Shown here in pieces: positions 22,501-45,250 of a stretch of 64,000 bases of DNA. Origin of the DNA: Paracentrotus lividus (taxonomy: Eukaryota; Echinodermata; Echinoidea; Camarodonta; Echinidae). Every line of letters starts with the position of its first letter. The stretch's first letter is position 1. A model generated the notes under the pieces. It saw only the letters and a program-made list of their open reading frames with translations. It did not search any database and was not told the DNA's origin. The stretch lies in the NCBI GenBank assembly GCA_940671915.1, contig CALNVZ010002100.1, positions 17,284,415 to 17,348,414 on the forward strand. Direction: 5' to 3'. The translations under genes and the position numbers were made by a program.

Positions 22501-25500
22501 TCCAGGGGCCCCTAGTTCTTTTGGCACCCCTTCTTCCTCTGATTTTTTACCACGCCATTATTCTAACATATAGGATATGGCGAAATTAGCGAAGTGAGGT
22601 ATATACATGAATCTATATAACCACGCATTCGTAAAAAGGTGGAGTATACTGTACACGACTATATGATATTCAGAACTCCTGAATGACATTGAATAACAAT
22701 AATATCTATTTGTATTTTTAGGGATTCAATGCTCGGGGAACTGTTATCAGTGGACGTCTTGAGGCATATCAACGAATGATGGATGAAACGGAATTGTTTT
22801 CTCCAAATCCATCGCCGATCAGCTCGAATATAAGTCGACGTAGTCTTCCAGAGACCATGCTAGATCGAGCAGAAAGAGATATTGACAATGATACAGCATT
22901 GCATGTCCAAATGTGCGGTGTTTATCGTAAGTAACTGGTCAGCACTTAATTATAAATCATGACCATGGTATCATTTTTGAGAGCCAGAAAGACATTTGCT
23001 CGTATAGTGTCATAGAGAGTTAACACCCTTCCGGCTCTTAAATATGGACCATGATAATACACTTATACAATCATGTTGATTGTGAATCGATTCCTGCAGA
23101 CTGTAAGGAGAATGATTGAGATTTACAGTGGACATCAGCTTAATATGGGATCTATAGTAGTTGAGTTATGCTACTATGATGTAGATGATTTCTACAGGCT
23201 GTTATACTTTCATGCTCTTGATGATACCATTTTAGAGCAGTAGGCATATTTATACATGTACTTTCCAATCAATCCTTTATAAGATCCATTTTTCATTCAA
23301 AGAAATTTTCCGCTCATTTTATCTTTACAGTTCCATACCGTCTTCGTCTGGTTTATCGATCCTCTCGTTCTTCAGACATGTTCACTGCTGACGTCATGAA
23401 GTCTGTCTGCCAGCATGACGATGATAACTTCCGAAGTCAGACCATCTTCAACCAATCTTGTGGAGTGTACGATTCTACAGGAGACTGCTGTGCAACCTGG
23501 TCCCTGGGGCATATGATAGCCCTGATTGCGGGCAAGGACTCCTGTGATGATATTGACGACAGTGATGTAGAAGCTACGAAGACGCTGCTACGGGAATGCA
23601 TTCCGCATTATGTATCAGGATGCCTTGAAGATGGAGCCACTTGCCAAAATGTGCCCGCTAATTGCACAGAACTTGATATCATTTATACCATACTTCACTT
23701 TCTAACACCAAGTGACTTCGTTGACAATGTAGAAAGTGATAATTATGATCTGGAGATAGCGCTCGTCCTTTCCCCACTTTGGAGCTACCACGAAGACACA
23801 CTTACATTCTACCAAACGCACATGGGCTCGTCGTCACTGAAAGGAAATCTTCTCGAGATTATAGCCATAGGTTCTGCTATAAAGTTTGATGTATTTGATA
23901 GTTATGTATTTACTGACTCTGTTTTCATCGCCATCGGTTGTGTTTGTGTAATATTCATCATATGGGTTTACGTTGGTTCATTCTTCATTACTGCTATGAC
24001 CATGGTTAGTATCATCCTGTCAATGGTCGTTGCTTTCTTTTTTTATCACGTCATCTTTCGAATACCCTTCTTCCCCTTCATCAACGTCATCACTGCGATC
24101 CTTATCATCGGCGTCGGTGCCGATGACTGTTTTGTTTACGTAGACATCTGGAAAGCCACAAAGAAGGAACTGGGCGGAGGAAAGGACAACCTTGTGCCAG
24201 TTCTTCTAGATACAGTGAAGCATGCTGCCACCACCATGTTCGTCACCAGCCTCACGACCGCATCTGCCCTTTTTGCGGGAAGTGTCAGCACAATCACGGC
24301 TCTGCGATGCTTCTCAATCTTCGCGGGGAAGTGCTATCCTTGTCAATTTTGTATTGACGTTGACTTGGATACCTGCGGCAGTTATGATTCACGAGAAGTA
24401 CTTTCTTTGGGATGAAGACGATGAGAAATCATCGTGTAAGTGCTGTGGTTGTTGGTACACTATTGGACGGTTTTATGATAGTATTGCCGATATTGGCAGA
24501 GAATTCTTTGAAGTTTATTTGCCGCTTGTGGTAAGTAAGTTACGTATCGTTTGGATCCTTGTCTTAGGATGTCTCGGTATTGGGGGTTTCTGTGTTGTTT
24601 TCGTAGCGCCTCGGTTACGGCTGCCATCCCAGTCTGAGTTCCAAGTATTTAGATCAAGCAACATCTTTGAGCAATATGATCAGGTATATAAGGGCATGTT
24701 TAGTTTCGAAGGTGATTCTGCTAGGCTTATGCCGGCAATCATTGTTTGGGGAGTCAAACCTCTTGACAATGGAAACCATTGGGCTGCGGATGGAGGAGGA
24801 ACTACGGTATTAGATGAAGCTTTTGACGTGACATCTCCTGAAGCACAACAATGGCTTTCAGAATTCTGTTCAGATTTTAGGAACACGACTTTTTATGACA
24901 ACAGCACCGGCTCACAAGTTTGCTTCATCGCTGCATTTCAAAGTTTCATGGAAGAAAGCACATGCATACATCCTGTGACAGGGGAAAATCTGGATCTGTG
25001 TTGTAACCATACTTCATTCCCTTATTCCAGTAATGTTTTCAGTGAATGTGCAATTGTTTACAGTGACATAGTATGTCAACTTTATGGATGTGAATCACAT
25101 TCTCCGGGCATGCGCTTCAATTCCGACCAGGAGATAATTGCCATGAATGTCTATTTCCAAACGAATATCGAAGAAACGCAGGATTACAACGCCATGAGTC
25201 AGTTCTGGGAAGAAGTAAACGGTTGGGTGGAAGATCGTCTAAGCTCAGCTCCAGCCGGGATGCAGACAGGATGGTTCATAAGCGCAGGTGATTATCAGAT
25301 GTCTTTCTTTGATCTGCAACAAGGTCTTGCCACTGGTGCACCTCTCTCTGTAGGTGTCTCTCTTGCCGTTGCTGCTTGTGTTCTTCTCTTAGCAATAAGA
25401 AACGTTTTGGTGACGCTCTATGCCATCTTTTCCATTGCTTGTGCTGTTTTCGTTGTAATCGGTTCTGTCGTACTGATGGGATGGGAACTTAACATATTTG

Positions 25501-25994
25501 AATCAATTGTTCTCTCACTCGCTGTTGGTCTTTCAGTCGATTTCACGATCCATTTAGGTGTTGCGTATCGTCAAGCTAAGGCATCTGATCGAGAGTCTCG
25601 ATCGATGTATGCTCTTCGGTCTCTCAGTGCTGCGATCACCATGGCAGCACTTAGTACCTTCATAGCAGGTGCCTGTATGTTACCTGCTACGGTCCTAAGC
25701 TACGTTCAGCTTGGTACCTTTCTTACGCTTGTCATGACAATCAGTTGGGTATATGGCATATTCTTGTTTGTATCGCTATGCAGAACCATTGGACCAGAGG
25801 GTACGTTTGCCCAGATATCCCGGTCGTGTTGTCTACGTGACCCTCAGGTAACACCTTCAGATGAGGGGATCGTTACTGAGGGAGACCAGGTAGGGCCAGA
25901 CGAAAAGAATGATTCAAGCCTTTCGAGGGATAATGAAGGATATGTCATGGAAGTTGTGTCAGTTAAAGACCCTTCGATTGTGACTGAAAGTTAA
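19559..25994 (+). CDS. Dispatched-like RND transporter (DISP-B), four coding exons, one 1-base frameshift
   Basis: Coding exons: 19559-19692, 21931-22054, 22722-22926, 23331-25994; introns are GT-AG and phases join (2, 0, 1). Removing one base gives exactly 3126 nt, 1041 residues. The start ATG has an in-frame TAG upstream. Order: acidic charged N-tail (1-45), TM1 (~53-75, FPSIVLLLVLLCVVA), SDPTE/GFNARGT as in DISP1, Cys-rich extracellular loop 1, TM2-6 sterol-sensing region with GVGADDCFV (D419-D420), CKCCGCW, extracellular loop 2, and the second half with GLSVDF (D891) and LPATVLSYVQLGTF. These acidic residues match the proton/Na+ pathway residues of RND transporters. Expected role: Hedgehog release at the plasma membrane. 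An extra G in GCGGGG (24325-24328) shifts the frame at residue ~487; downstream frame is open to the TAA. Sequencing error is more likely than decay, but not proven. Confidence 0.93.
20292..21753. mobile_element. TTAA-flanked inverted-repeat element filling DISP-B intron 1
   Basis: Left TTAAAGGGGAAGTTCACCCTGG and right CCCAGGGTGTACTTTCCCTTTAA are imperfect inverted repeats with TTAA at both edges. The arms extend about 190 bp inward: left CTGTGACGTCACGTGCGAGC near 20432 versus right GCTCGCATGTGACGTCAC near 21603. No transposase frame. It makes up about 1.46 kb of the 2.24-kb intron. PiggyBac/Kolobok-type by target; family not certain. Confidence 0.85.
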
Positions 25995-26079
25995 TGAAGC
26001 TCATCAAATGACTAAACGATACATCGACATAAGATTATTATGTTTATCATGTGCCAACGCTAATTGCTGATATCAAATG

Positions 26080-26085
26080 AATAAA
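26080..26085 (+). terminator. Candidate poly(A) signal of DISP-B
   Basis: AATAAA 86 bp after the TAA stop, the first canonical signal downstream. Confidence 0.6.
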
Positions 26086-26361
26086 ATAGCAAAAATTGGA
26101 CATTAATTTACCAAAAAGTAATGTCATGAAATCTTCGTCCCGAGATACGGTATCTGGTTTCATAGCCAAAATTAAGAAGGGGGCTTATTTCTAATACTTT
26201 AACGTCTCCCGGGGTTCGAACTCACGACATCTCGATTATTCTTCTAAAATAATTATTTTATGAATAAAGTAGTTATTTTAATGTATCTGGTTAGCATTTC
26301 AATGAGATGGTTCCCATGTCATTATTATTTCTAACTTGATACATTTGATGATACATCTGCA

Positions 26362-26513
26362 CTCTGAAAAAAAAATAATAAAGGGGGAAAGTGGTGGAAA
26401 AGGGTGGGAAAACGGATGGTGAATGACATCATTTTCTACCCTTAAAACGCTGTCACTCCTCGGCCCCTTTAAATGGTGATTTACCCCTTTTTACGCTTTT
26501 TATTTTGAGAGTG
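26362..26513. mobile_element. ~150-bp MITE
   Basis: CACTCTGAAAAAAAAATAAT at the left mirrors TTTTATTTTGAGAGTG at the right. Short CACTCT ends are common in small hAT-like MITEs, but the target duplication is not clear here. Confidence 0.55.
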
Positions 26514-27019
26514 TGCATGAAACTTGTTTTATTCGTCAAGACATATCGATTCCAACGAGATTATGAGGGTGACGATAAAATAATATAATTATACGAGCAC
26601 CTTGCTTGCGTCTCTCATGAACAATGTAGGCCTTAAATTGATATCCTGTTAATGTTCATTCAAATATGTTGAAATATAGTCACTGATAGTATTCTATATT
26701 TTTATTGCACAAATGATATTTAAAAAAAAGAAATATCGGGAACTGTTCATCTTAATATCATAATTATCTCACTTTTAGAGCTTTCTCGTAATCTTGTGTG
26801 TACAAAATTATGTAGAATCTGAAACGTGTTTAGGGTACGCAATAATATTTTTTTATTTTTTTTTTTAAATTGAAAAATATTTATTCAGGATAAAACATGA
26901 TCAGCCAGAGGCTGTTTTTACATCATGGTCCTGATTAGGACATATATACATAGTATTTATACATAATATAGTATATTATGTTAATGATTGTTCCGGGTCT
27001 TGTAAAGATTTAGTGTAGA
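26514..27019. other. Intergenic, no gene seen
   Basis: AT-rich, with a T run near 26848. Nothing recognisable. Confidence 0.5.
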
Positions 27020-27023
27020 GAAT

Positions 27024-28144
27024 TCAGGGGCGTATCCAGGGGGGGGCGCAACAGGCGCGCGCCCCCCCTATTGGCCGACTAAAAAAAAAAAAAAAAAGGA
27101 GGAGGAAAAAGGAGAAAGAAGAAAAAAAGGGAAGAAAAGAAGAAAAAGAAAGAAGATAGGGGAATAAGGCTCGATGCTTGTTACAATTTTCGCCCAACTT
27201 TATTCAATAAAAAGCCGAAATAGGCTTTATTTGGTTCTAAACGACCATGACTAAGGCCTTTAATGTGGGAGGGCCCACGAGGCCGACTTTCTCATATTGT
27301 ATTTTGCAATAATTGCTCAAACGCCCTTTTTTTAAGAAAAAGAAATACATTAGTGACGAAAAGTAAAAATATTTAAAACTAAATTTCAAATTTCACAAAG
27401 AAAAGAGGCCTCTTGGACCCTCTGCCTCCTGGGCCCTCGGCCTCCTGGGAAACATAGTTGGCCTCATGGTTTATTAGAAGTACCCCTTTATTAATTCAAA
27501 ATACTTTTGAAACCCCAAATTTTTGGCTCGCGCTTCGCGCTCGCTGATGCCAAATCAAATGCACAATAATAACTCTTAAATTTTACCTTAAAAAATTCTA
27601 AACCCCAAATTTTCGGCTCGCGCTTCGCGCTCGCTGACACCAAATCAAATGCACAATAATAGTTTCTAAATTTTACCTTAAAAAAATTTTTAAACCCCAA
27701 ATTTTCGGCTCGCGCTTCGCGCTCGCTGATACCAAATCATAATGCACAAATAATAACTCCAATTTTTTACCTTTAAAAATTTTCAGCTCGCGCTTCGCGC
27801 TCGCGGATACTAAATTGGGTCTATTATACACAATAATCTACCATTTTCTAGTACTAGAAAATGCCCCTTTATTTATTTCATATAACTTTAAAAACCTCAA
27901 CATTTTCGACTCTCGTTTCGTGCTCGCAGATTCCAATTCAGAACTATAATGCACACATAAATAGGTTTCTACGCAAACATACATTGTCTTAGGGTATAGA
28001 AACTATGTAACTTTTGTGATAATTGAAAAAAAAATGTGGAATTTCATGTACAATATGAATTAGAAGAACCCCCTCCCCCTTCCCCTGACGGCGATAAAAA
28101 TTTCCTTGCGCCCCCCTATTGGGAAATCCTGGATACGCCCCTGA
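27024..28144. mobile_element. DNA element with GCGCTTCGCGC tandem array (element I)
   Basis: Inverted ends TCAGGGGCGTATCCAGG and CCTGGATACGCCCCTGA, with GAAT directly repeated outside (27020-27023, 28145-28148). G-run and C-run lie just inside the two ends. The interior has a ~90-bp tandem array whose units contain GGCTCGCGCTTCGCGCTCGC at 27525, 27615, 27707, 27785 and a degraded one near 27908. Unit sequence (reverse complement) is related to the units of the element at 50517-52152. No coding frame; non-autonomous. Confidence 0.8.
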
Positions 28145-28913
28145 GAATCACCATTCGTCTTTCATTACATTGTTTGCAATAACGTTGCTTTTACAATTAT
28201 TTTGCAATATTATTTTATATGATACGGAAAATTATTTTATTGATCATAAGATTATAATTGTATATGAAACATCGTTGTATTATGAGATTTATGAATAAAA
28301 TATTATACTTAAGCATGTAACATATTGTATATGAAACATTGTACATGAAACATTATGGAATACATATTTTCATATTAAACGTATAAATATTCATGCGAAA
28401 GCAAGGGTTTACGAGATATTTTCGCTATTCATGTACATTTGTATATGAAATATATGGAAAATGTTTATGCAAATTAATGATATAATATAATTTCTATATT
28501 TAACTGTAGGAAATAGAAATAAGATAATAAATGTTTAATCTGAATCCAGAATGAAAATATATTTTTACATCACTGTGTATCTAGTACAAGAGAAAAGTTT
28601 GTGGCAATGTTTTTTTTATATCCTGCTTCATAAATTAATTTAGAGTATAATGTAGAGAATAAACTTTAAATTCATAAATATTTCAGCCTGTTTCATCTTT
28701 TAATTTAAAAGTGAATTGTTTTTATCAAATTATGCTATGAAATTTCCTATTACTATATTATGAATTAAAAACCTATTTGAATTAAAAAATAGATCGAGAT
28801 ATATATATACGATGGAGTATATTTTGGCCTATACTGATAATGATGAAATTAAAAACAAAATTCAAATAAATAAAATACGGTCAAATAAGAGAGCATAGGG
28901 CAATGCGTTGAAA
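28145..28913. other. Intergenic, no gene seen
   Basis: Very AT-rich sequence with repeated short ATGAAACAT-type words near 28264-28345. No gene. Confidence 0.5.
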
Positions 28914-28939
28914 TAGAGGGAGAGAGAGAGAGAGGGAGA

Positions 28940-29014
<75 letters not shown>

Positions 29015-29060
29015 AGAGAAAGAGGAAGAGAGAGATGAGAGAGAGAGAGAGAGAGGTTAG
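28914..29060. repeat. (GA)n-(TG)n microsatellite
   Basis: GA run to about 28981, TG run to about 29011, then GA again to about 29055. Confidence 0.95.
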
Positions 29061-29599
29061 TTGGTGGGAGGGGAGCGGCATGCAGAGATGTCGAGAGCAC
29101 ATTCGCTTGTTTCAAGAACACCCTCCTTATCATTCTTATTTACAAATGATTTCATTCATAATTTCTTCATTTTTTCCTCACGTCTTGCATACAATAAAAA
29201 CTTGAGTTCAAAAATGTTCTGTTGATAAGGTGGCACAAATGAAGAAGGGGTGCCCCGAGGGAGGGAGGGGCATCCAAAATATGAACTTAATGGGTTGCAT
29301 AGCATATAATTTTATTATAGGGTCTATATTTAGGGTCTAATGTTTTTCCCCCACTGTGTTATTAAAACTTTTTATAGAAAACTTTTGATTTACACCTCTA
29401 CTTTTGTTGATTGCAGTCTAAACAAATAATTTGCATTTTCAAAGTAGATTACATATCTCAATTTATTTAACCACAATACAATAATGATTCAAGGTATAAG
29501 AACTTATAAGATGAGAATGTATTATCTCGTTTTAGAGCACTAATGGGAATTGGATTGTGAGTAAGTAAACAAAGAAGAAAGATTAAGAGGGGAAATGTA

Positions 29600-29718
29600 A
29601 CGTTAGAGGGACGTAACGTCAATTATAGTATTTCTCTCCGCTCCGTGAAACCGTACCGGTCGCTGAGACAAGTTCAGTGATATCCTGTCTCTTTTCAGCG
29701 TCTTTGTTGCCTTGTCAG
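29600..29718 (+). promoter_or_regulatory. Probable TMEM161 promoter and non-coding first exon
   Basis: A CpG-richer patch (CCGCTCCGTGAAACCGTACC at about 29639) is followed by a strong donor, TTGTCAG/GTATGT at 29718/29719. The next acceptor is at 31359-31360 (ATTGCAG), leading into the ATG-bearing exon. The transcription start is not visible; this exon is an inference from splice signals and composition. Confidence 0.4.
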
Positions 29719-30284
29719 GTATGTTTTCGATCGTTTTAATGATAAATCATAAAATTCTAGAATACGTTCTATCTCTTAGGTCTCTACTCATCTTTACTTA
29801 TTTACCTAACGCTTTAAATTTGGCTAAATATAAGTTAATTTAAATTTTACACTGTAGCGGCGGCACCGATCTCATGGACTGACCTGCACCGAAGCCAAGC
29901 GGGCTGTGCTGGCCTGGTTGTATGATGATGCCTAGTGGTGGTGGTGCCAGGTCGTCTGACGTCTTGCGCACCTAGAATCTAGTCCTAAATGTAATATTAT
30001 ACCCAAATTTTAATCCAGTAAAATGAATTTGTATTTTAACATTTACGGCATTATCCTATTATAAATCACCAGTCCATTCACTCCCATTCATTTCCGTCGG
30101 TGGCGGAGACGTCACTGTCGTCATTCAAGTCAACTCCCATTGACTTTGTACACATAACACAGTGAGCGAGCAGAGAGGAGACAAATTGGAGGATATAGCC
30201 ACATTTACCAATGTTATTTCACTTATCTTATCTTATTATATGCCAATGTAACAAAAGCTTTCATCAAATTATCCTTAATTTTAC

Positions 30285-30349
30285 TACCTCCGCGACGCAG
30301 TCTCGACGGAGGCATTTGTTTTCGGGTTGTCCGTCCGTCTGTCCCACTT
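30285..30349. repeat. Dispersed-repeat-like fragment
   Basis: ACTACCTCCGCGACGCAGTC followed by GGAGGCATTTGTTTTCGG and a CCGTCCGTCTGTCC tract. This CTCCGCG...GGAGG hairpin followed by a GTCCGTC tract looks like a dispersed repeat I have seen in marine invertebrate genomes; family not known to me. Confidence 0.4.
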
Positions 30350-31135
30350 TTATCAAAATCATAGAAATGAAATGCTAAATGTTGCTTCTGAATGTCACTC
30401 CGTTACCTTTGAACTGCCCAATTACAATCCGGCTTCTGTGAGTCTGAGGGCTACTACTACCCAAACTGGAATTTGAAAGCTCCCCATGTCTGCACACTGA
30501 TTTAACTTGCACAGTTTTTAGAGTCCAATCTTTTTAGACACAATATTTAAAATTCTTTGGTTAGCAAACTAAACTTACTGAGAATTAATACAGCATCATT
30601 TATCAAAATCATAGAAATGAAATGCTAAATGTTGCTTCTGAATGTCACTCCGTTACCTTTGAACTGCCCAATTACAATCCGGCTTCTGTGAGTCTGAGGG
30701 CTACTACTACCCAAACTGGAATTTGAAAGCTCCCCATGTCTGCACACTGATTTAACTTGCACAGTTTTTAGAGTCCAATCTTTTTAGACACAATTTTAAA
30801 TTCTTTGGTTAGCAAACTAAACTTACTGAGAATTAATACAGCATCATTTATCAAATCATAGAAATGAAATGCTAAATGTTGCTTCTGAATGTCACTCCGT
30901 TACCTTGAACTGCCCAATTTACAATCCGGCTTCTGTGAGTTGAGGGCTACTACTACCCAAACTGGAGAATTGAAAGCTCCCCATGTCTGCACACTGATTT
31001 AACTTGCACAGTTTTAGAGTCCAATCTTTTTAGACACAATTTTTTAAATTCTTTGGTTAGCAAAACTAAACTTACTGAGAATTAATACAGCATCATTTAT
31101 CAAAATCATAGAAATGAAATGCTAAGTGTAAGGTT
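30350..31135. repeat. ~249-bp tandem repeat, just over three copies, in TMEM161 intron 1
   Basis: Units start at about 30350, 30600, 30849 and (partial) 31098 with TATCAAAATCATAGAAATGA or a near variant. Copies 1 and 2 are almost identical; copy 3 differs mostly by single-base length changes in runs. No coding content. Confidence 0.95.
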
Positions 31136-31360
31136 GAAATGTCATGTTTGTTGTGGTTTTGTTGCTTTTTAGACCTCTATGAATGCACAGAGACTTGGGT
31201 GCTCCTGAGCTGGAAGCCTAAGTTTACCCTAACCAACTCTAAATATTTAACTTGTTAATCACCAATTATTTCTGTAAGCATCAATCTTATATCATCCTAC
31301 TAGGCTAGTAGAAGCACATGACAATGATTATAATCTGAAATTCTTTGCTTCTAATTGCAG

Positions 31361-41856
<10,496 letters not shown>

Positions 41857-41934
41857 TCTTATTACCCTCCTCCATTCTGGTCTTCTTCCTTTATTTATTC
41901 ATGTTTTATGGGCCAAGCCCATTTTTCAGGTTTA

Positions 41935-42350
41935 TATTGCAGTCGGTCTAATTCACTGATTGGCTTAATCAATTTGGTCTGCAATCAATTTGATGTAATT
42001 CTTATTTTGTCCAATTGTCATTACTCTCTAGGGCTAGTTGTTATTTAGTCTAATGTCCTAATGGTCTAGTCGCCTTTTTGTCTTCTTACTTTTTTCCATT
42101 TTGTGGAATAAAAATTTGGTTCATTCCCAAATCATCTAAACATATAGACATGAGTGGCATTGGACCAAATATATTTTAGACACAATAGGTATAGCCTAAC
42201 CAAAAGTTAGACAAAATGGTAAATAGGATGAGTGGCAATTAGACCAAATGGTCAGTAGACCAACTAGTTGTGGATGAAAAGGGATTTGACCCTGTGGGAT
42301 GGGACAAATGTGAATTAACCATATTGCTATTAGACCAAGTGGCAATTCAA
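41935..42350. repeat. Second fold-back array of TTTGGTCTAATTGCCA words
   Basis: Plus-sense words (TTTGGTCTGCAATCAATTTG and TAGTCTAATGTCCTAATGG) come first. Reverse-complement words (GGCAATTAGACCAAATGG near 42235 and ATTAGACCAAGTGGCAATT near 42330) follow. Same design and word as the array at 32705-33260. It begins about 80 bp after the TMEM161 stop codon. Confidence 0.75.
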
Positions 42351-43250
42351 CAATTTTCATGGACAGGTCAATAATTCTTTTTTATGATAACCACAAAGTG
42401 ATTTTAGTAGAAAACGAAGTAACAGACAAAAGTAAGAAAAATGTTTCGTAATGTTGCAATACAATACATGTATTTGTATCATTCTATACCAGTATCATAG
42501 TTGGTTTGGCAAATGGACAACTACGTGGCCATTTGTGGTATCAAATTTTTTTTTTTCGTATGGCATCATTTACACCAGGCAGTGTAAGTGGGGTATAAAA
42601 TCTGCTCTCTTGTTTTCCCATCTTCCTCATTTATATGTGTGCGATCATGTATTCAGTTTCGGAACAGCAAGGTGTCACAAAATAATCTCTATAAAATAAG
42701 TGTACAAGTAAGTCATTTGTGATTAAAGGTTAGATTGTCAACCGTAACTGAATTCTTTTTCTGTAGGCACTTATGGAAACTAGATTGAAGAGTATGATGA
42801 ACTATATTGTATATGATCTGCAGTGAAGTTAGCAATGTAGATTTTGTCTGTGTGCAATATTATAGATTGAAACAGTAATATTTACATGTTAGCCATGAAT
42901 CATCATTATCTTGCACAATGACAAGAATACATAATGATGATCATGAAACTATGGTTTAAACTTCATTTGGCATATGTTTATACCTCCTTCAAACCTGAGA
43001 AATTATACATTATACAGGCGTGTTTTTTGCATGAGCATAATGAAGAATGCACTTTATATAGGCTGAAGTCCTCTTCAATAAAAAAAATTGTTATATTGTC
43101 GGGGGCCTCTTGGCTCGCGATTAACCGTATATGGAATGAATTTGAAGATACAAACTATATGAAGCTTTGTCGCTGCATACTTTAAACCAGAAGCTTTCAC
43201 TGAATGAAAAGAACAATTGCAGATTGTTTAATCAAGGTAATTTTCTCATT
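42351..43250. other. No gene seen
   Basis: AT-rich sequence, possibly part of a long TMEM161 3' UTR. Confidence 0.4.
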
Positions 43251-43905
43251 ATATCGTCGCTGTTTTTACAAACCGTCATAAACCGAATTTTTGGTCAAAT
43301 TTTTTAAATTGAGTTTTTTTCGATATTCTTAAAGCCTGTATTTAACTCTATCGAATGACCAAATTTCAGGTCGAAATCTTAATTATTTTTAAAATAAGAG
43401 AAGATTCAAATTTCGTTCAAAATGTCACATCGCTTCCAGTGATCTTACGAAGCGTCCTAAACCATTGTTTCTACACTATAGCAGTCTTCAGAATGGCGCG
43501 CAACCCGACCTATATATGGGTGAGCGGTGCACGTATGCATTGAATGATTTTACGAACCGTCTTATCTTGTGGTTTAGGACGCTAAAAAACATGCGCGTGA
43601 TACGCATGATTTTACGAAGTGACCTTAACCCCCTGTTTGTCGTTAAAACAATCAGTTTCTAAAATACTACCTTCCATGTTATTCTAAATATTTAAAATTC
43701 AAACCCCAATTGCAAATAATTTTTTGCATATTGTAAAATTATAGAATTTATGCTGTACATTGATATAAATAATTGTTGTGGTTTCCTTCAAATCGCGAAG
43801 TTATGAGCGTCATAAGAACATCCAAACTTTGAACGTGATTATCTCCAAAACTGGTTTTGGGAACTCAGCGAGGTGTAGGACGGTTTGTAAAATCACTGAC
43901 GATAT
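43251..43905. mobile_element. ~655-bp inverted-repeat element
   Basis: ATATCGTCGCTGTTTTTACA at the left is mirrored by TGTAAAATCACTGACGATAT at the right, with AAACCGTC/GACGGTTT just inside. Words related to TTTTACGAA and GGACG recur inside. Non-coding. Confidence 0.75.
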
Positions 43906-45250
43906 GGAACATTCATGAATTACAAAAAGTTACCGCATTGATAAATGCATTTTGCAGCATGAAATTTGTATGATTCGCAAAGTTTCATACATGTAACACT
44001 TCTGGATTTAGTTGGATCTGTCTATTTTGATGACATAGCTGACTTAAGGCCATGAGGTTTGATATGCTTTGTACAATTATGGCATTTTGATGTTGATCTT
44101 AATTCAGTTTTGAAAAAAAAAGTATTAAAACCAACATTGGATCTCATGATGGTATAATTACAGGCCAAAATACTGCCCATCGACATTCTTATAATCTTGA
44201 TGACACATTTTATATTTAAGTAATCAAAGGTACAGTCATTAAAACAAAAATTCAACAGATTAATTGAGTATAGAGGTGTTGTGGTCTGTTGGATAAGGTA
44301 TGGATTTTGAATACCTGCCATGGCACTTAGTGTCCTACAGCAAAGACATAAATTTGTACATGACACAGGTGAGGTAAATAAATATTTGTTAGAAATTCCT
44401 TGAATGTTCAATATATTAATAGCAAGGTTAAATCCAGGGTCATAGTTATCTGCACTTCAAATCTTCAGGAGAAATACTTTATAAATATGAATGGTGCAAA
44501 TATTCATATTATGAATGACATCACCACAAAAAGTAACACACACACAAAAAATAACAAAAATAAAAAAATTATTTAAAACAAAATGGACTACAGTCCATTC
44601 CAATTATAACAAGAACCGATAAACAAGACTTTTGTTAGAATGAAATTCTTTTGGTCGTTTGTTATAAAAATTATTTGGCTTTGTCCAAAGCACCTTGTTT
44701 TAATAAGAGTGGACTGCATGTGCTCTTGAAGAGCACTATGCCATCCTGAAATTCTTGAGCACCTTTAGGGATATTGCTTGCTCCAATGTGTATGTATTGA
44801 TTTAAAATATTCCATACTATGCAAAGTCCTTTACATTTTCACATTATTGCGTGAGAAGAAAAATATCAAGTTTTTGCTTGGTTTTGAATGAAAACTTTGA
44901 AATGTATTTAAAGGGGAATTATCCTCAAATTTACCTATATTTTAATATTTGTTTCATGTCCTTGTCTCTTGGTCTGCAAGATTTTGCTTTAAAAAAATTC
45001 AAGATAGGAAATTGAGAGCATCTTGTCAATATGTACACATTTCTCTGAAAATGCAGCCTCTGGGTAGTACATTGTACATGTAATGGGAGATCATGTATTT
45101 CAACAAAATTCAACAAATGAATTGCTGTGTAATCTTGTAGATCAACAAATAAGAAACAATAAAATTGTCAAGATAGGCAAATTTGTACTCGAGGATGGAT
45201 TGTCCTTAAAGTTGGAAAGATTAATTTGTAATCTGTTTTCAATAAATCTT

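Larger units (their letters stand above)
41857..45250 (+). other. TMEM161 3' UTR and downstream; end not determined
   Basis: Candidate AATAAA signals are at 42108-42113 and 45241-45246. If the last is used, the 3' UTR is about 3.4 kb and includes the fold-back array at 41935-42350 and the MITE at 43251-43905. No further coding exon is seen. Confidence 0.45.
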
